Assembly: GCA_903869825.1 (NCBI GenBank)
Contig: CAIQAL010000026.1
Coordinates: 1 to 47,897 of the forward strand
DNA from: an uncultured bacterium
GTDB taxonomy: Bacteria > Patescibacteriota > Minisyncoccia > Phycocordibacterales > UBA9973
Reading direction: 5' to 3'
DNA length: 47,897 nt
This document shows positions 1 to 6,800 of the stretch, one piece after another (the stretch's first letter is position 1; each line of letters begins with the position of its first letter). The translations under genes were made by a program, and so were the position numbers. The notes beneath the pieces are model-generated. The model ran no database searches, was not told where the DNA came from, and saw only the letters and a program-made list of their open reading frames with translations.

Positions 1-242
1 ATTTCATAAATAACAGCAACTAAAAAAAATAAAATTACAGAAGAAAAAAAAGCACTATATAAATATTGTATTCCATCAAATTCACGTCCTGTTGGATGAT
101 AGATAGATACTAATATGAAAATTAATGTAATAAAAAAAACAAAAGTACATATTGATAATATTACATAAAAAACTAAACGGCTCATTATTTTCTTTTCGTT
201 AATTATTAAATTATCATTGCTAATTTCTGTTATATTTTCCAT
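1..242 (-). CDS. Hypothetical small membrane protein, truncated at the window edge
   Basis: Reading leftward from an ATG at 242, an open frame runs without a stop to the window edge (80 codons visible). After a polar N-terminus of about 20 residues beginning MENITEISND there are two hydrophobic stretches, roughly residues 22-42 and 62-79, separated by a short polar loop (YHPTGREFDG). This looks like a small integral membrane protein. A TATAAT box at 249-254 lies 7 bases before the ATG, the same spacing seen at many genes in this window, which supports the start. I do not recognise the family; the C-terminus is missing. Confidence 0.6.
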   Translation of the reverse strand, partial: MENITEISNDNLIINEKKIMSRLVFYVILSICTFVFFITLIFILVSIYHPTGREFDGIQYLYSAFFSSVILFFLVAVIYE

Positions 243-248
243 ATTATA

Positions 249-254
249 ATTATA
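249..254 (-). promoter_or_regulatory. -10 box (TATAAT) for the gene starting at 242
   Basis: Perfect TATAAT on the minus strand whose proximal end is 7 bases from the ATG, placing the predicted transcription start on the start codon (leaderless). Confidence 0.5.
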
Positions 255-308
255 ACTTATTGTCATATAATTTTAAAACCTTAAATCCTCTTATATTCTC
301 TACAATCT

Positions 309-337
309 GGTTCCAATGGCATCCCACTTGGGTCACA
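309..337. repeat. 29-bp direct repeat, copy 1
   Basis: The stretch beginning GGTTCCAATGGCATCCC and ending GGGTCACA is identical, in the same orientation, to 1151-1179. It lies 36 bases beyond the stop codon of the gene at 374-1099. It contains two short palindromes (CCAATGG and CCCACTTGGG). Confidence 0.85.
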
Positions 338-373
338 GATTGCTAGATTCTTTCATAAAATGCTTAGCGTTTA

Positions 374-1099
374 TTATTTTTCTTTCAATTTTTTTCTAAA
401 GTCAAATATTCTACTTTCTGCTTGTGAAGAATTGTAGTCTTTGTAAATTTCTATATCTTTTTGTTTTGGTATAAAAAAATGAAATTGCCTCTTCTGTGTA
501 TCAAAAAAAACTTTTGTATCATGACCTGCAAGTTTAGGACCCGTCGCCACATCAGGGTAAAATCCAAGCACGGGTGTTAAAGTCTCTCGTAAATTAAGGA
601 TAGAACTTTCATATTCTTTTAAGTCATCATTGTCATTGTTTCCACCAAAAACCAAGGAATCAATCGTTCCTTCTTCACACATGGAAACAAATTCTTTTAC
701 TTGTCGTGACAAAGTTTCTAAAAAAATTTTATCATTTTTTATGGCGTCCGTTTCCTGGTGTGTTAGGATTGAAATATTCTCACCAGTTTCTTTATCTGTG
801 CCAACCAAAACCACCCCAGTGCAATTTAGATATTTTTCCGAAAATTTGTTTTGTTCATTAATCTCAGAAATAGACCAATTCCCATCTTTATTACTCAGGA
901 TGTGGTTTTTTGCATAATATTCCGTCTTTCCACGCCACTTTATGTCTTGTGAATTCTTTTTTAATTTCTCAGTTCTCCCTGACAGATCATCATAGTTTAG
1001 AACATCATATATATCTAAACAAATTTGAATTGAATGCATTCCTTCTTTTAAGTGTTTAAACTTTTCCTTATTTAAAATGTGAAATTTTTCCATTTTCAT
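374..1099 (-). CDS. Orphan protein with a possible CheD/CNF1-like Cys-His deamidase fold
   Basis: A 241-residue soluble protein with no signal peptide or membrane segment. I do not recognise it with certainty. A central strand-like segment (NCTGVVLVGTD) is followed 21 residues after the cysteine by ISILTHQ, and later comes SLVFGGNND. A nucleophilic Cys followed by a His some 15-20 residues on, plus an FGG turn, is the layout of the CheD/YfiH/CNF1 glutamine-deamidase fold, so a distant relative is possible; this is inference from motif layout only. The gene stands alone between two 29-bp direct repeats and has its own extended -10 box (1106-1114) directly at the start codon. Two in-frame ATGs (MKM) leave the start ambiguous by two codons. 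Confidence 0.65.
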   Translation of the reverse strand: MKMEKFHILNKEKFKHLKEGMHSIQICLDIYDVLNYDDLSGRTEKLKKNSQDIKWRGKTEYYAKNHILSNKDGNWSISEINEQNKFSEKYLNCTGVVLVGTDKETGENISILTHQETDAIKNDKIFLETLSRQVKEFVSMCEEGTIDSLVFGGNNDNDDLKEYESSILNLRETLTPVLGFYPDVATGPKLAGHDTKVFFDTQKRQFHFFIPKQKDIEIYKDYNSSQAESRIFDFRKKLKEK

Positions 1100-1105
1100 G
1101 ATTAG

Positions 1106-1114
1106 ATTATACCA
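1106..1114 (-). promoter_or_regulatory. Extended -10 box TGGTATAAT, leaderless start
   Basis: Minus-strand TGGTATAAT ends 7 bases from the ATG at 1099, so the mRNA is predicted to begin at the start codon. Confidence 0.55.
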
Positions 1115-1150
1115 AAATTAATAAAAAAGTCTTTAATTGACTATAAATGA

Positions 1151-1179
1151 GGTTCCAATGGCATCCCACTTGGGTCACA
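1151..1179. repeat. 29-bp direct repeat, copy 2
   Basis: Identical to 309-337 and in the same orientation; lies 52 bases upstream of the gene at 374-1099, so that gene is bracketed by the pair. Confidence 0.85.
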
Positions 1180-1195
1180 CAGGGTCGCAGGCCTA

Positions 1196-1204
1196 TGTTA
1201 TAAT
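1196..1204 (+). promoter_or_regulatory. Extended -10 box TGTTATAAT, leaderless start
   Basis: Ends 7 bases before the ATG at 1211. Confidence 0.55.
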
Positions 1205-1210
1205 TCATTT

Positions 1211-1600
1211 ATGCTACTAAAAATCGTATGCAATTTTTTTGCTGGGATTGTTGTCGGGTTTGTTTTGGAGTTTCTGTTTCGTTCAATAGAACACAAAAGA
1301 GTAGTTATCCCAAAATTGATAGACATCCAAATGTACGCTTTGATAGGAGCATTTCTGGTTTTTATCTACTACCTCAATATAAATATAATTTATAAATTAG
1401 CACTTATCTTTATCATTCCCACCTGCGTCGAATTTTTGACTGGGTATATTTATCTAAAAATATTCAGAGTCAATCTCTGGAATTATGCTCATCAAAAATA
1501 TAACTTCTTAGGGCTTGTATGTCCTTTATTTTCTTTTTTCTGGTTTATCATTTCTATTGCTTATTATTTCTTTGTCTTACCCAATATTTTAAATTTTTAG
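1211..1600 (+). CDS. Putative CmpB-like (ABC-transporter type IV family) membrane protein
   Basis: A 129-residue protein that is almost entirely hydrophobic, with about four membrane segments. The combination of an early FRSIEHKRV segment, a central FLTGYIYLKIF segment, then LWNYAHQKYNFLGLVCPLFSFFW near the C-terminus resembles the PF06541 family (putative ABC-transporter type IV, CmpB), where a conserved LWDYS..(F)N..G.IC..FS..W pattern occurs. No ATPase partner is adjacent, so transport function is not supported by context. The start is fixed by an extended -10 box 7 bases upstream. It converges with the EEP-family gene, leaving six bases between the two stops. Confidence 0.65.
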   Translation: MLLKIVCNFFAGIVVGFVLEFLFRSIEHKRVVIPKLIDIQMYALIGAFLVFIYYLNINIIYKLALIFIIPTCVEFLTGYIYLKIFRVNLWNYAHQKYNFLGLVCPLFSFFWFIISIAYYFFVLPNILNF

Positions 1601-1606
1601 CAAGGA

Positions 1607-2296
1607 TTACTCCCCTATCTCAAGGATTACGATTCGGTGATCGGAAAATTTATCTTTCAAATCAGAGGCTAAAGTTACAGCTGAATTTAAAATATTTTTG
1701 GTAATGATGTAGTCCAATCTTTTGTTTATCGTAGTGTTAGTATTAATTTCAAGTAAATCAATATAGTCGTTTTCTTTTATTCCGAAATACGGAGGGGCAT
1801 TATTCTCAAAATTAAAATCTCCGGCAATAATTTTTTTATCCGCTAGATTTTCAATCCGATTGTATATCTCATTCAATTGATTTGTTCGTATTTGCTGATA
1901 GTGTTTGTGAGTATAGGCATTGGCAGAAAGTAGATGGGTATTGGTGATAATGTATTTTTCATTTTTCACATTTACTGTGGCATATTGGAATGCTTTGCCG
2001 TAGAGTTTATCCAAAATTGCAAAGGAAAATAAATTTCCTTGCTTATTGAATGTCTTTCCAACACTACCCTCAAGTGGGTACTTAGACAACATTAAAAGAT
2101 TTTTATAATAGTGTGAATGAGGATAAAAACGGAACAAAAATTCGGTTAGAAAATCTGCATCTTTTTTGAAGAAAATTTCTTGCAAACAAACGATATCAGG
2201 TTTTAGGTCAAAGATTATTCCACAAATGAAAACCAACCTTATTTTTCTCGTTGCAGACCAAGGTGCTAAATAACAATTCCAGGACAAGATTTTCAT
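1607..2296 (-). CDS. Endonuclease/exonuclease/phosphatase (EEP) family protein
   Basis: A 229-residue single-domain member of the metal-dependent EEP superfamily, which includes exonuclease III, DNase I and sphingomyelinases. The ordered motifs are visible: SWN near residue 5, a metal-binding glutamate in CLQEIFF, NTHLLSA in the middle, the catalytic GDFNFEN, RLDYIITKN and the terminal SDHRIV histidine motif. The substrate cannot be told from sequence; the short form without DNA-binding insertions and the absence of a signal peptide leave both nucleic acid and small phosphodiester substrates possible. The ATG at 2296 is directly preceded by an extended -10 box. Confidence 0.85.
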   Translation of the reverse strand: MKILSWNCYLAPWSATRKIRLVFICGIIFDLKPDIVCLQEIFFKKDADFLTEFLFRFYPHSHYYKNLLMLSKYPLEGSVGKTFNKQGNLFSFAILDKLYGKAFQYATVNVKNEKYIITNTHLLSANAYTHKHYQQIRTNQLNEIYNRIENLADKKIIAGDFNFENNAPPYFGIKENDYIDLLEINTNTTINKRLDYIITKNILNSAVTLASDLKDKFSDHRIVILEIGE

Positions 2297-2302
2297 ATAG
2301 GT

Positions 2303-2311
2303 ATTATAACA
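2303..2311 (-). promoter_or_regulatory. Extended -10 box TGTTATAAT, leaderless start
   Basis: Ends 7 bases from the ATG at 2296 on the minus strand. Confidence 0.55.
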
Positions 2312-2426
2312 TTAAACCATATTTTCCAATCTCAATTTACCGAACACAAAAATGAAATAAACATTTTAAACAATGGTAATTATTCTTTTAGAAAGTAGGG
2401 TAACTTTGAGCTAGCAACATCCTTTT

Positions 2427-2453
2427 TTGCTTCGCACCAGTCCCGTGAAGCAA
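2427..2453 (+). other. Hairpin in the leader of the secreted Ig-like gene
   Basis: TTGCTTC and GAAGCAA form a 7-bp stem with a 13-base loop, about 35 bases upstream of the ATG at 2489. There is no T-run directly after the stem, so it is not a typical terminator. The rest of 2297-2488 shows no gene. Confidence 0.4.
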
Positions 2454-2488
2454 GGCGTTTGGTATTATTAATTAATCAATTATTAAAA

Positions 2489-4040
2489 ATGAAAAAAATT
2501 ATTATATCACTTAGCTCACTGGCTCTTATCACAATGCTCTCCCTGACAGGATTTAACGGAACGAAAATTGTGCAAGCAGCTACTCCCATTTTGACTAATA
2601 TCTCAGTTACCCCAGCTGCTCCAATAATAAACACTGGTGGAACGGTACAATTAACAGCTACTCCGCTTGATCAAAATGGCCAGCCGTTTGTAGGAGCCAC
2701 AGTAACATTTTCTTCTAGCGACACGAGCATCGCCACGGTAAATTCGAGCACCGGGCTTGTACCAGGTGTTGCAGTCGGTTCTGCCGGAATTGATGCAGTA
2801 GCAGAAGCCGGAGGAATAACGGTTGGGGCTGCATCATTGGTGACTGTTGAAAATACAGCGACTCCAGTTCTCACAAGTGTCATCGTTACACCAGACTCAT
2901 CTTCAATCGCAGCTGGTGGAACAGTCCAGCTAAGTGCTTCTCCAAAAGATGAGAATGGATTGGCCTTTAGCGTAGCAACGACTACGTTTGCATCCAATAA
3001 TACTGCTTTTGCGACAGTGGATAGTTCTACCGGACTCGTGACCGGAGTTGCCGTCGGAACTGCAACAATCACTGCCACTTCAGTTAGTGGAAGTACTACT
3101 GTCACTGGCACTGCGACGGTTGCGGTGACGACTGGTGGTGGCGGAGGTAGTGGAAACATGCCACCCGTTATTTCCGGAATAACAGCTCCAACAGTTCTCA
3201 ATGTTGGACAAAACCGGAACTTGGTCAATAATAGCGTCAGATCCACAAAACGGAAGTCTCACCTATTCTGTTAACTGGGGAGATAATGCTCCAGCCCCGC
3301 TCGCAACGCTCTCCCCAATTCAGACAACGACCTTCACACATTCCTATGAAACTGCGGGAAATTACACTATCACGTTCACTGTTACAGATAGTCTCGGGCT
3401 TACTGCCACCTCAACAGTTACAGTCGAAATCGGTAGCGGAAACGGCGGAGGAGGTGGATCAGACATAGGAATGATTAGTGGCAAAACTTACAACGACTTA
3501 AATGGAAATGAAATGAAAGACGCTGTCGAACCGGGCATCGCTGGATTTACGATTAATCTCTACAATGTTCCTGATTGGTCCGGACCAAATAATGTTGCTC
3601 CGATTATGACAACCACTACTGATGCTTCAGGAAATTATTCCTTTAGCGGTCTAGCCGACGGAACCTACAGTATCGAAGAAATAAATATGGCTCCCTGGCA
3701 TCAAGATACTGCTGACTACTCCCCGGTTGTTATTTCAAATGGCGAGGTAATAACCAATATGGACTTTGCTAATTCGCAAGTTGATACAACAACAATAAGT
3801 AGTGGTGGTGGAAGAAGAGGCTTCTTCTTTAATCAAGGGAAAGAAAGCAGTAATAATCAGAAAACGACTACTCATAGTCAGAGTGTCTCCACTGCCACAA
3901 CAAGCGATAATAGTGTTGTAGTTGCAGCAGCAGACAACAACTCTCCAGTAGGAAGTAGTGTTGCTTCCGGCAGAGATAGTGGCCGTGGAAATAGCGGACG
4001 AAACAATGGTTATGGTAACGGAAAGGGTCGTGGCCATTAA
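2489..4040 (+). pseudogene. Secreted Ig-like (Big_2 x2)/PKD/SdrD-type surface protein, frameshifted
   Basis: The first frame (to 3274) begins with a signal peptide (MKKIIISLSSLALITMLSLT, cleavage near VQAA) and two bacterial Ig-like Big_2 domains, each with the TVQLTA..D.NG and S..T.VATV.SSTGLV.GVAVG patterns, then a glycine linker and the start of a PKD-like domain. It then runs off frame. A second frame (readable from 3201 to 4040) continues the same PKD domain (GTWSIIASDPQNG, SYETAGNYTITFTVTD), another glycine linker, an SdrD-type B domain (SGKTYNDLNGNEMKD) and a Gly/Asn/Ser/Arg-rich tail ending GKGRGH. Joining at the A-run 3210-3213 (one extra A) restores a continuous domain of about 516 residues in all. 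The ATG at 2489 is preferred over 2459 because the signal peptide starts there. Either a recent mutation or a homopolymer sequencing error. Confidence 0.8.
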
Positions 4041-4094
4041 TAAAAATAATTCTTGAAATTGTAACTTGAAAAAATAAATATTGGCACTTGTAAG

Positions 4095-4124
4095 AACCAC
4101 CCGCAAAATGGGTGGTTGGTTTTT
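4095..4124 (+). terminator. Rho-independent terminator after the surface-protein gene
   Basis: AACCACCC and GGGTGGTT form an 8-bp GC-rich stem with a 7-base loop, followed by GGTTTTT. Confidence 0.85.
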
Positions 4125-4153
4125 GTCAATTTGAAAACAAACCAAAAATTTTG

Positions 4154-4159
4154 TATAAT
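4154..4159 (+). promoter_or_regulatory. -10 box TATAAT for the nucleotidyltransferase
   Basis: TATAAT preceded directly by TG; ends 10 bases before the ATG at 4169, giving a leader of about 3 bases. Confidence 0.5.
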
Positions 4160-4168
4160 CAAAAATAC

Positions 4169-4939
4169 ATGGAAAATACTCAAAAAGTTCAAATTGTAAT
4201 CTTGGCTGCCGGTAAAGGAACAAGGATGAAATCGGAAGACCCGAAAGCATTAGCAATGCTCTCAGGAAAACCATTACTGGAGCACATTCTTGATACTGTA
4301 GAGAGTCTCCATTTCGAACTCAAACCAGTGATTGTGGTTGGATACAAAAAAGAAAGAATTTTTGAAATATTTGGTACTGGCCATAACTACGCTCACCAAG
4401 CAGAACAACTTGGAACCGGTCACGCTCTCCGCAACGCCAAAAACAATACCGCAAAAGATCACAAAATTGTTTTTGTTATTTCAAACGATCAACCATTAAT
4501 TTCAAAAGAAACAATCCTAAAAATCATAAAGATTCACCAAGAAAAAAAAGCGGTTATCACGATGGGTACGATTATTTTACCTGATTTTAAAGAATGGCGC
4601 CAAGGAGCCTACTATTTAGGTAGAGTAATGCGAGATGAAAATGGAAAAGTAATTGGGATTACCGAATACAAGGATGCCACTGAAAAAGAACGGGAAATTA
4701 AAGAAATCAACCCAGCCATTTACGCATTTGACGCAGACTGGCTTTGGAAAAATATCGACAAGATAAAAAACAAAAACGTAGCCAAAGAATATTATTTGAC
4801 CGATTTGATAAAATTAGCCTGCCAAGAAAAGAAATTAGTCGAAGCTGTTCCTGTCGAAAATATTTTAGAAATTTTCCAGCCAAATTCAAATGAAGAACTT
4901 TCCACTTTGGAACACCTGCTTGAAACAAAATTTTTTTAA
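4169..4939 (+). CDS. Sugar-phosphate nucleotidyltransferase (GlmU N-domain type)
   Basis: A 256-residue NTP-transferase. The N-terminal [11 protein letters not shown] signature (from about residue 12), [22 protein letters not shown] and the SNDQPLI segment match the pyrophosphorylase domain of GlmU, which makes UDP-GlcNAc from GlcNAc-1-phosphate and UTP for peptidoglycan. The left-handed beta-helix acetyltransferase half found in bifunctional GlmU is absent: the protein ends after the uridylyltransferase-type fold. It may therefore be a monofunctional UDP-GlcNAc diphosphorylase or a related sugar nucleotidyltransferase. The ATG at 4169 is chosen over an in-frame ATG at 4112 because the -10 box lies between them and the family signature begins close after it. 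Confidence 0.8.
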   Translation: MENTQKVQIVILAAGKGTRMKSEDPKALAMLSGKPLLEHILDTVESLHFELKPVIVVGYKKERIFEIFGTGHNYAHQAEQLGTGHALRNAKNNTAKDHKIVFVISNDQPLISKETILKIIKIHQEKKAVITMGTIILPDFKEWRQGAYYLGRVMRDENGKVIGITEYKDATEKEREIKEINPAIYAFDADWLWKNIDKIKNKNVAKEYYLTDLIKLACQEKKLVEAVPVENILEIFQPNSNEELSTLEHLLETKFF

Positions 4940-4962
4940 GAATGTATTTATATAAAGTAGAT

Positions 4963-4968
4963 TATAAT
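4963..4968 (+). promoter_or_regulatory. -10 box TATAAT for glutamate dehydrogenase
   Basis: TATAAT 31 bases before the ATG at 5000. The predicted leader of about 25 bases contains a purine-rich AAAAGGGA that could act as a ribosome-binding site, unlike the leaderless genes around it. Confidence 0.5.
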
Positions 4969-4999
4969 TAATTTCCCCAAAAGGGATAGAAAAAAAAAT

Positions 5000-6223
5000 A
5001 TGAACAATCCGTTTCAGAATGCACTCACTCAGTTAAACAAGGTCGCAACCGTAAAAAACTTTGGTGAAAAATTATTTACCGAACTTTCGCAACCAGACCG
5101 CGATGTCCGTGTTTCAATCCCGGTGAGTATGGACGACGGTTCTCTCCGAATCTTCGAAGGATACCGGGTGGAATACAATAATGTTTTAGGACCCTACAAA
5201 GGAGGAATCCGCTACCACCAAGACACCGAAATCAACGAGGTAAAGGCACTCGCCTTCTGGATGACAATCAAATGCGCCGTAGCAGGAATTCCGATGGGTG
5301 GAGGAAAAGGTGGAATCACCGTTGATCCGAAAAGCCTTTCCAAGGCCGAACTTGAGAAACTATCCCGAGGTTGGGTAAAAAAATTAGCTGATATTTTGGG
5401 ACCAAAGAAAGACGTGCCGGCACCAGACGTAAATACCACCCCCGAGATAATGGATTGGATGAGCGACGAATTTGAAAAAATTACTGGCGATAAAACAAGA
5501 GCAACTTTTACCGGAAAACCAATTGAGAAAGGCGGTTCGGAAGGGCGTGGTCCTGCCACCGGTCTTGGTGGATTTTATGTTTTGAACTCTCTTCGAGCAC
5601 AGCTAGGACTGCCGGAAAAATGTAAGGTGGTGGTACAAGGTTTCGGGAACGTCGGACTAAATGCAGCAGAAATTTTTATTGCCCACGGTCACTCTGTTAT
5701 TGCAATCTCCGATTCGAAAGGCGGAGTATACAACGAGAGCGGTCTTGATTTGGAGAAACTTAAAGAACATAAAAAAAGTACCGGCATGCTTGCTGGCTTT
5801 CCAGGGAGTAAAGATATTACGAATGAAGAACTTTTGGAAACTAAATGCGATTTGTTAATACCGGCTGCTTTTGAAAATCAGATCACCGAGAAAAATGCCG
5901 AAAAAATTAGTACAAAAGTAATTTTGGAATTGGCAAACGGTCCGGTCACTCCTGAGGCTGATGATGTTTTATTTGAAAAAGGAATCGCGATAATCCCCGA
6001 TGTTTTGGCAAACTCTGGTGGAGTTACTGTTTCCTATTTTGAATGGGATCAAAATCTAAAGGGTGAACATTGGACCGAAAAAGAAGTTTTCGACAAATTG
6101 TTTAAGAAAATGAATGACTCAGCTCAAGAAACACATAAGAGAGGAAAAGAATACTCTACCGACCTACGCCGCGGAGCCTTTATTTTGGCACTTGAAAGAA
6201 TCAAAGAAAAAATGCAGTTTTAA
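5000..6223 (+). CDS. gdhA: Glutamate dehydrogenase (Glu/Leu/Phe/Val dehydrogenase family)
   Basis: A 407-residue enzyme of the Glu/Leu/Phe/Val dehydrogenase family, which interconverts glutamate with 2-oxoglutarate and ammonia using NAD(P). The substrate-binding part carries GPYKGGIRYH, the lysine-containing MGGGKGGI near residue 100, and PAPDVNT with the catalytic aspartate; the Rossmann part begins VVVQGFGNVGLNAAE (around residue 211), followed by the NAD-side segments NGPVTPEADD and PDVLANSGGVTVSYFEW. Length matches hexameric GDHs of about 410-420 residues. Its own promoter and leader lie upstream, and a tRNA-Val on the opposite strand follows, so it is transcribed alone. Glutamate specificity rather than leucine or phenylalanine is the most likely reading but not proven. 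Confidence 0.92.
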   Translation: MNNPFQNALTQLNKVATVKNFGEKLFTELSQPDRDVRVSIPVSMDDGSLRIFEGYRVEYNNVLGPYKGGIRYHQDTEINEVKALAFWMTIKCAVAGIPMGGGKGGITVDPKSLSKAELEKLSRGWVKKLADILGPKKDVPAPDVNTTPEIMDWMSDEFEKITGDKTRATFTGKPIEKGGSEGRGPATGLGGFYVLNSLRAQLGLPEKCKVVVQGFGNVGLNAAEIFIAHGHSVIAISDSKGGVYNESGLDLEKLKEHKKSTGMLAGFPGSKDITNEELLETKCDLLIPAAFENQITEKNAEKISTKVILELANGPVTPEADDVLFEKGIAIIPDVLANSGGVTVSYFEWDQNLKGEHWTEKEVFDKLFKKMNDSAQETHKRGKEYSTDLRRGAFILALERIKEKMQF

Positions 6224-6228
6224 TTTTG

Positions 6229-6301
6229 TGCGCGATACAGGATTCGAACCTGTGACCTACCCCACGTCAAGGGGTCGCTCTACCAACTGAGCTAACCGCG
6301 C
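6229..6301 (-). tRNA. tRNA-Val (anticodon GAC)
   Basis: A 73-nt cloverleaf on the minus strand: acceptor GCGCGGT pairs with ATCGCGC, D-arm GCTC/GAGC, anticodon stem ACCCC/GGGGT with loop TTGACGT (anticodon GAC), T-arm ACAGG-TTCGAATC-CTGT, discriminator A. The 3' CCA is not encoded. Confidence 0.95.
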
Positions 6302-6341
6302 ATAATATTTCGTTACCTACCAAAACAGCTAACCGCACGTA

Positions 6342-6758
6342 CTATTTCTTATTTTTTCGTTTAAATAATTTTTGAGCTACAAAAAAAATAACAACTACTC
6401 CAAGGAAAATTCCTGTCCCATAAATAAAATTGGTACTAAAAAAAGATGGATGCAATTTTTTTTCAATGCTTCTAACATAGGTCGGATTGATAACAAGTCG
6501 AGTCGCTCCATCTTTAGTAACATAATATGGCACGGTTACTGTATTACCATCATTAGATGCAGTGATATCATACCTGGTCGCACTGCCAAGTTTAAATTGA
6601 ATTTCCCCAGCACTATTTGTAACCCCGGAAGCATCTGATGGTTTTATAGAAACATGAGCTCCCTCGGTTGGATTACTTTTACTATCAAGTACAACCACTG
6701 TAAGCGTCGCTGACTGGTTTAGCACCGTGTCGTTTTTTATGTTTGTGGAATTTTCCAT
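6342..6758 (-). CDS. Small Ig-like/carboxypeptidase-regulatory-like protein with C-terminal membrane anchor
   Basis: A 138-residue protein. Residues about 15-90 form a beta-rich domain with TLTVVVLDSKSNPTEGAHVSI and VTNSAGEIQFKL, the pattern of Ig-like (Big_1) or carboxypeptidase regulatory-like domains in surface proteins. A single hydrophobic helix (about residues 110-129) is followed by a basic tail, KLFKRKNKK. No N-terminal signal peptide is visible, so a tail-anchored orientation with the domain outside would need an unusual export route; alternatively the true start lies elsewhere. It sits 42 bases downstream of the giant surface protein on the same strand but has its own extended -10 box. 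Confidence 0.65.
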   Translation of the reverse strand: MENSTNIKNDTVLNQSATLTVVVLDSKSNPTEGAHVSIKPSDASGVTNSAGEIQFKLGSATRYDITASNDGNTVTVPYYVTKDGATRLVINPTYVRSIEKKLHPSFFSTNFIYGTGIFLGVVVIFFVAQKLFKRKNKK

Positions 6759-6768
6759 TTGTTTTTAG

Positions 6769-6777
6769 ATTATAGCA
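6769..6777 (-). promoter_or_regulatory. Extended -10 box TGCTATAAT
   Basis: Minus strand, 11 bases from the ATG at 6758; predicted leader of only about 4 bases. Confidence 0.5.
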
Positions 6778-6800
6778 TTATAATTAATAATACTAAACTA

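Noticed and set aside
1602-1629. Ten-base direct repeat CAAGGATTAC at the convergent gene junction
   Set aside because: Too short and overlapping the EEP coding end; likely chance.
2671-3246. Long antisense open frames opposite the Ig-like gene
   Set aside because: They mirror the Thr/Val-rich repeats of the plus-strand gene, have no start signal, and are proline/threonine/valine-rich shadows.
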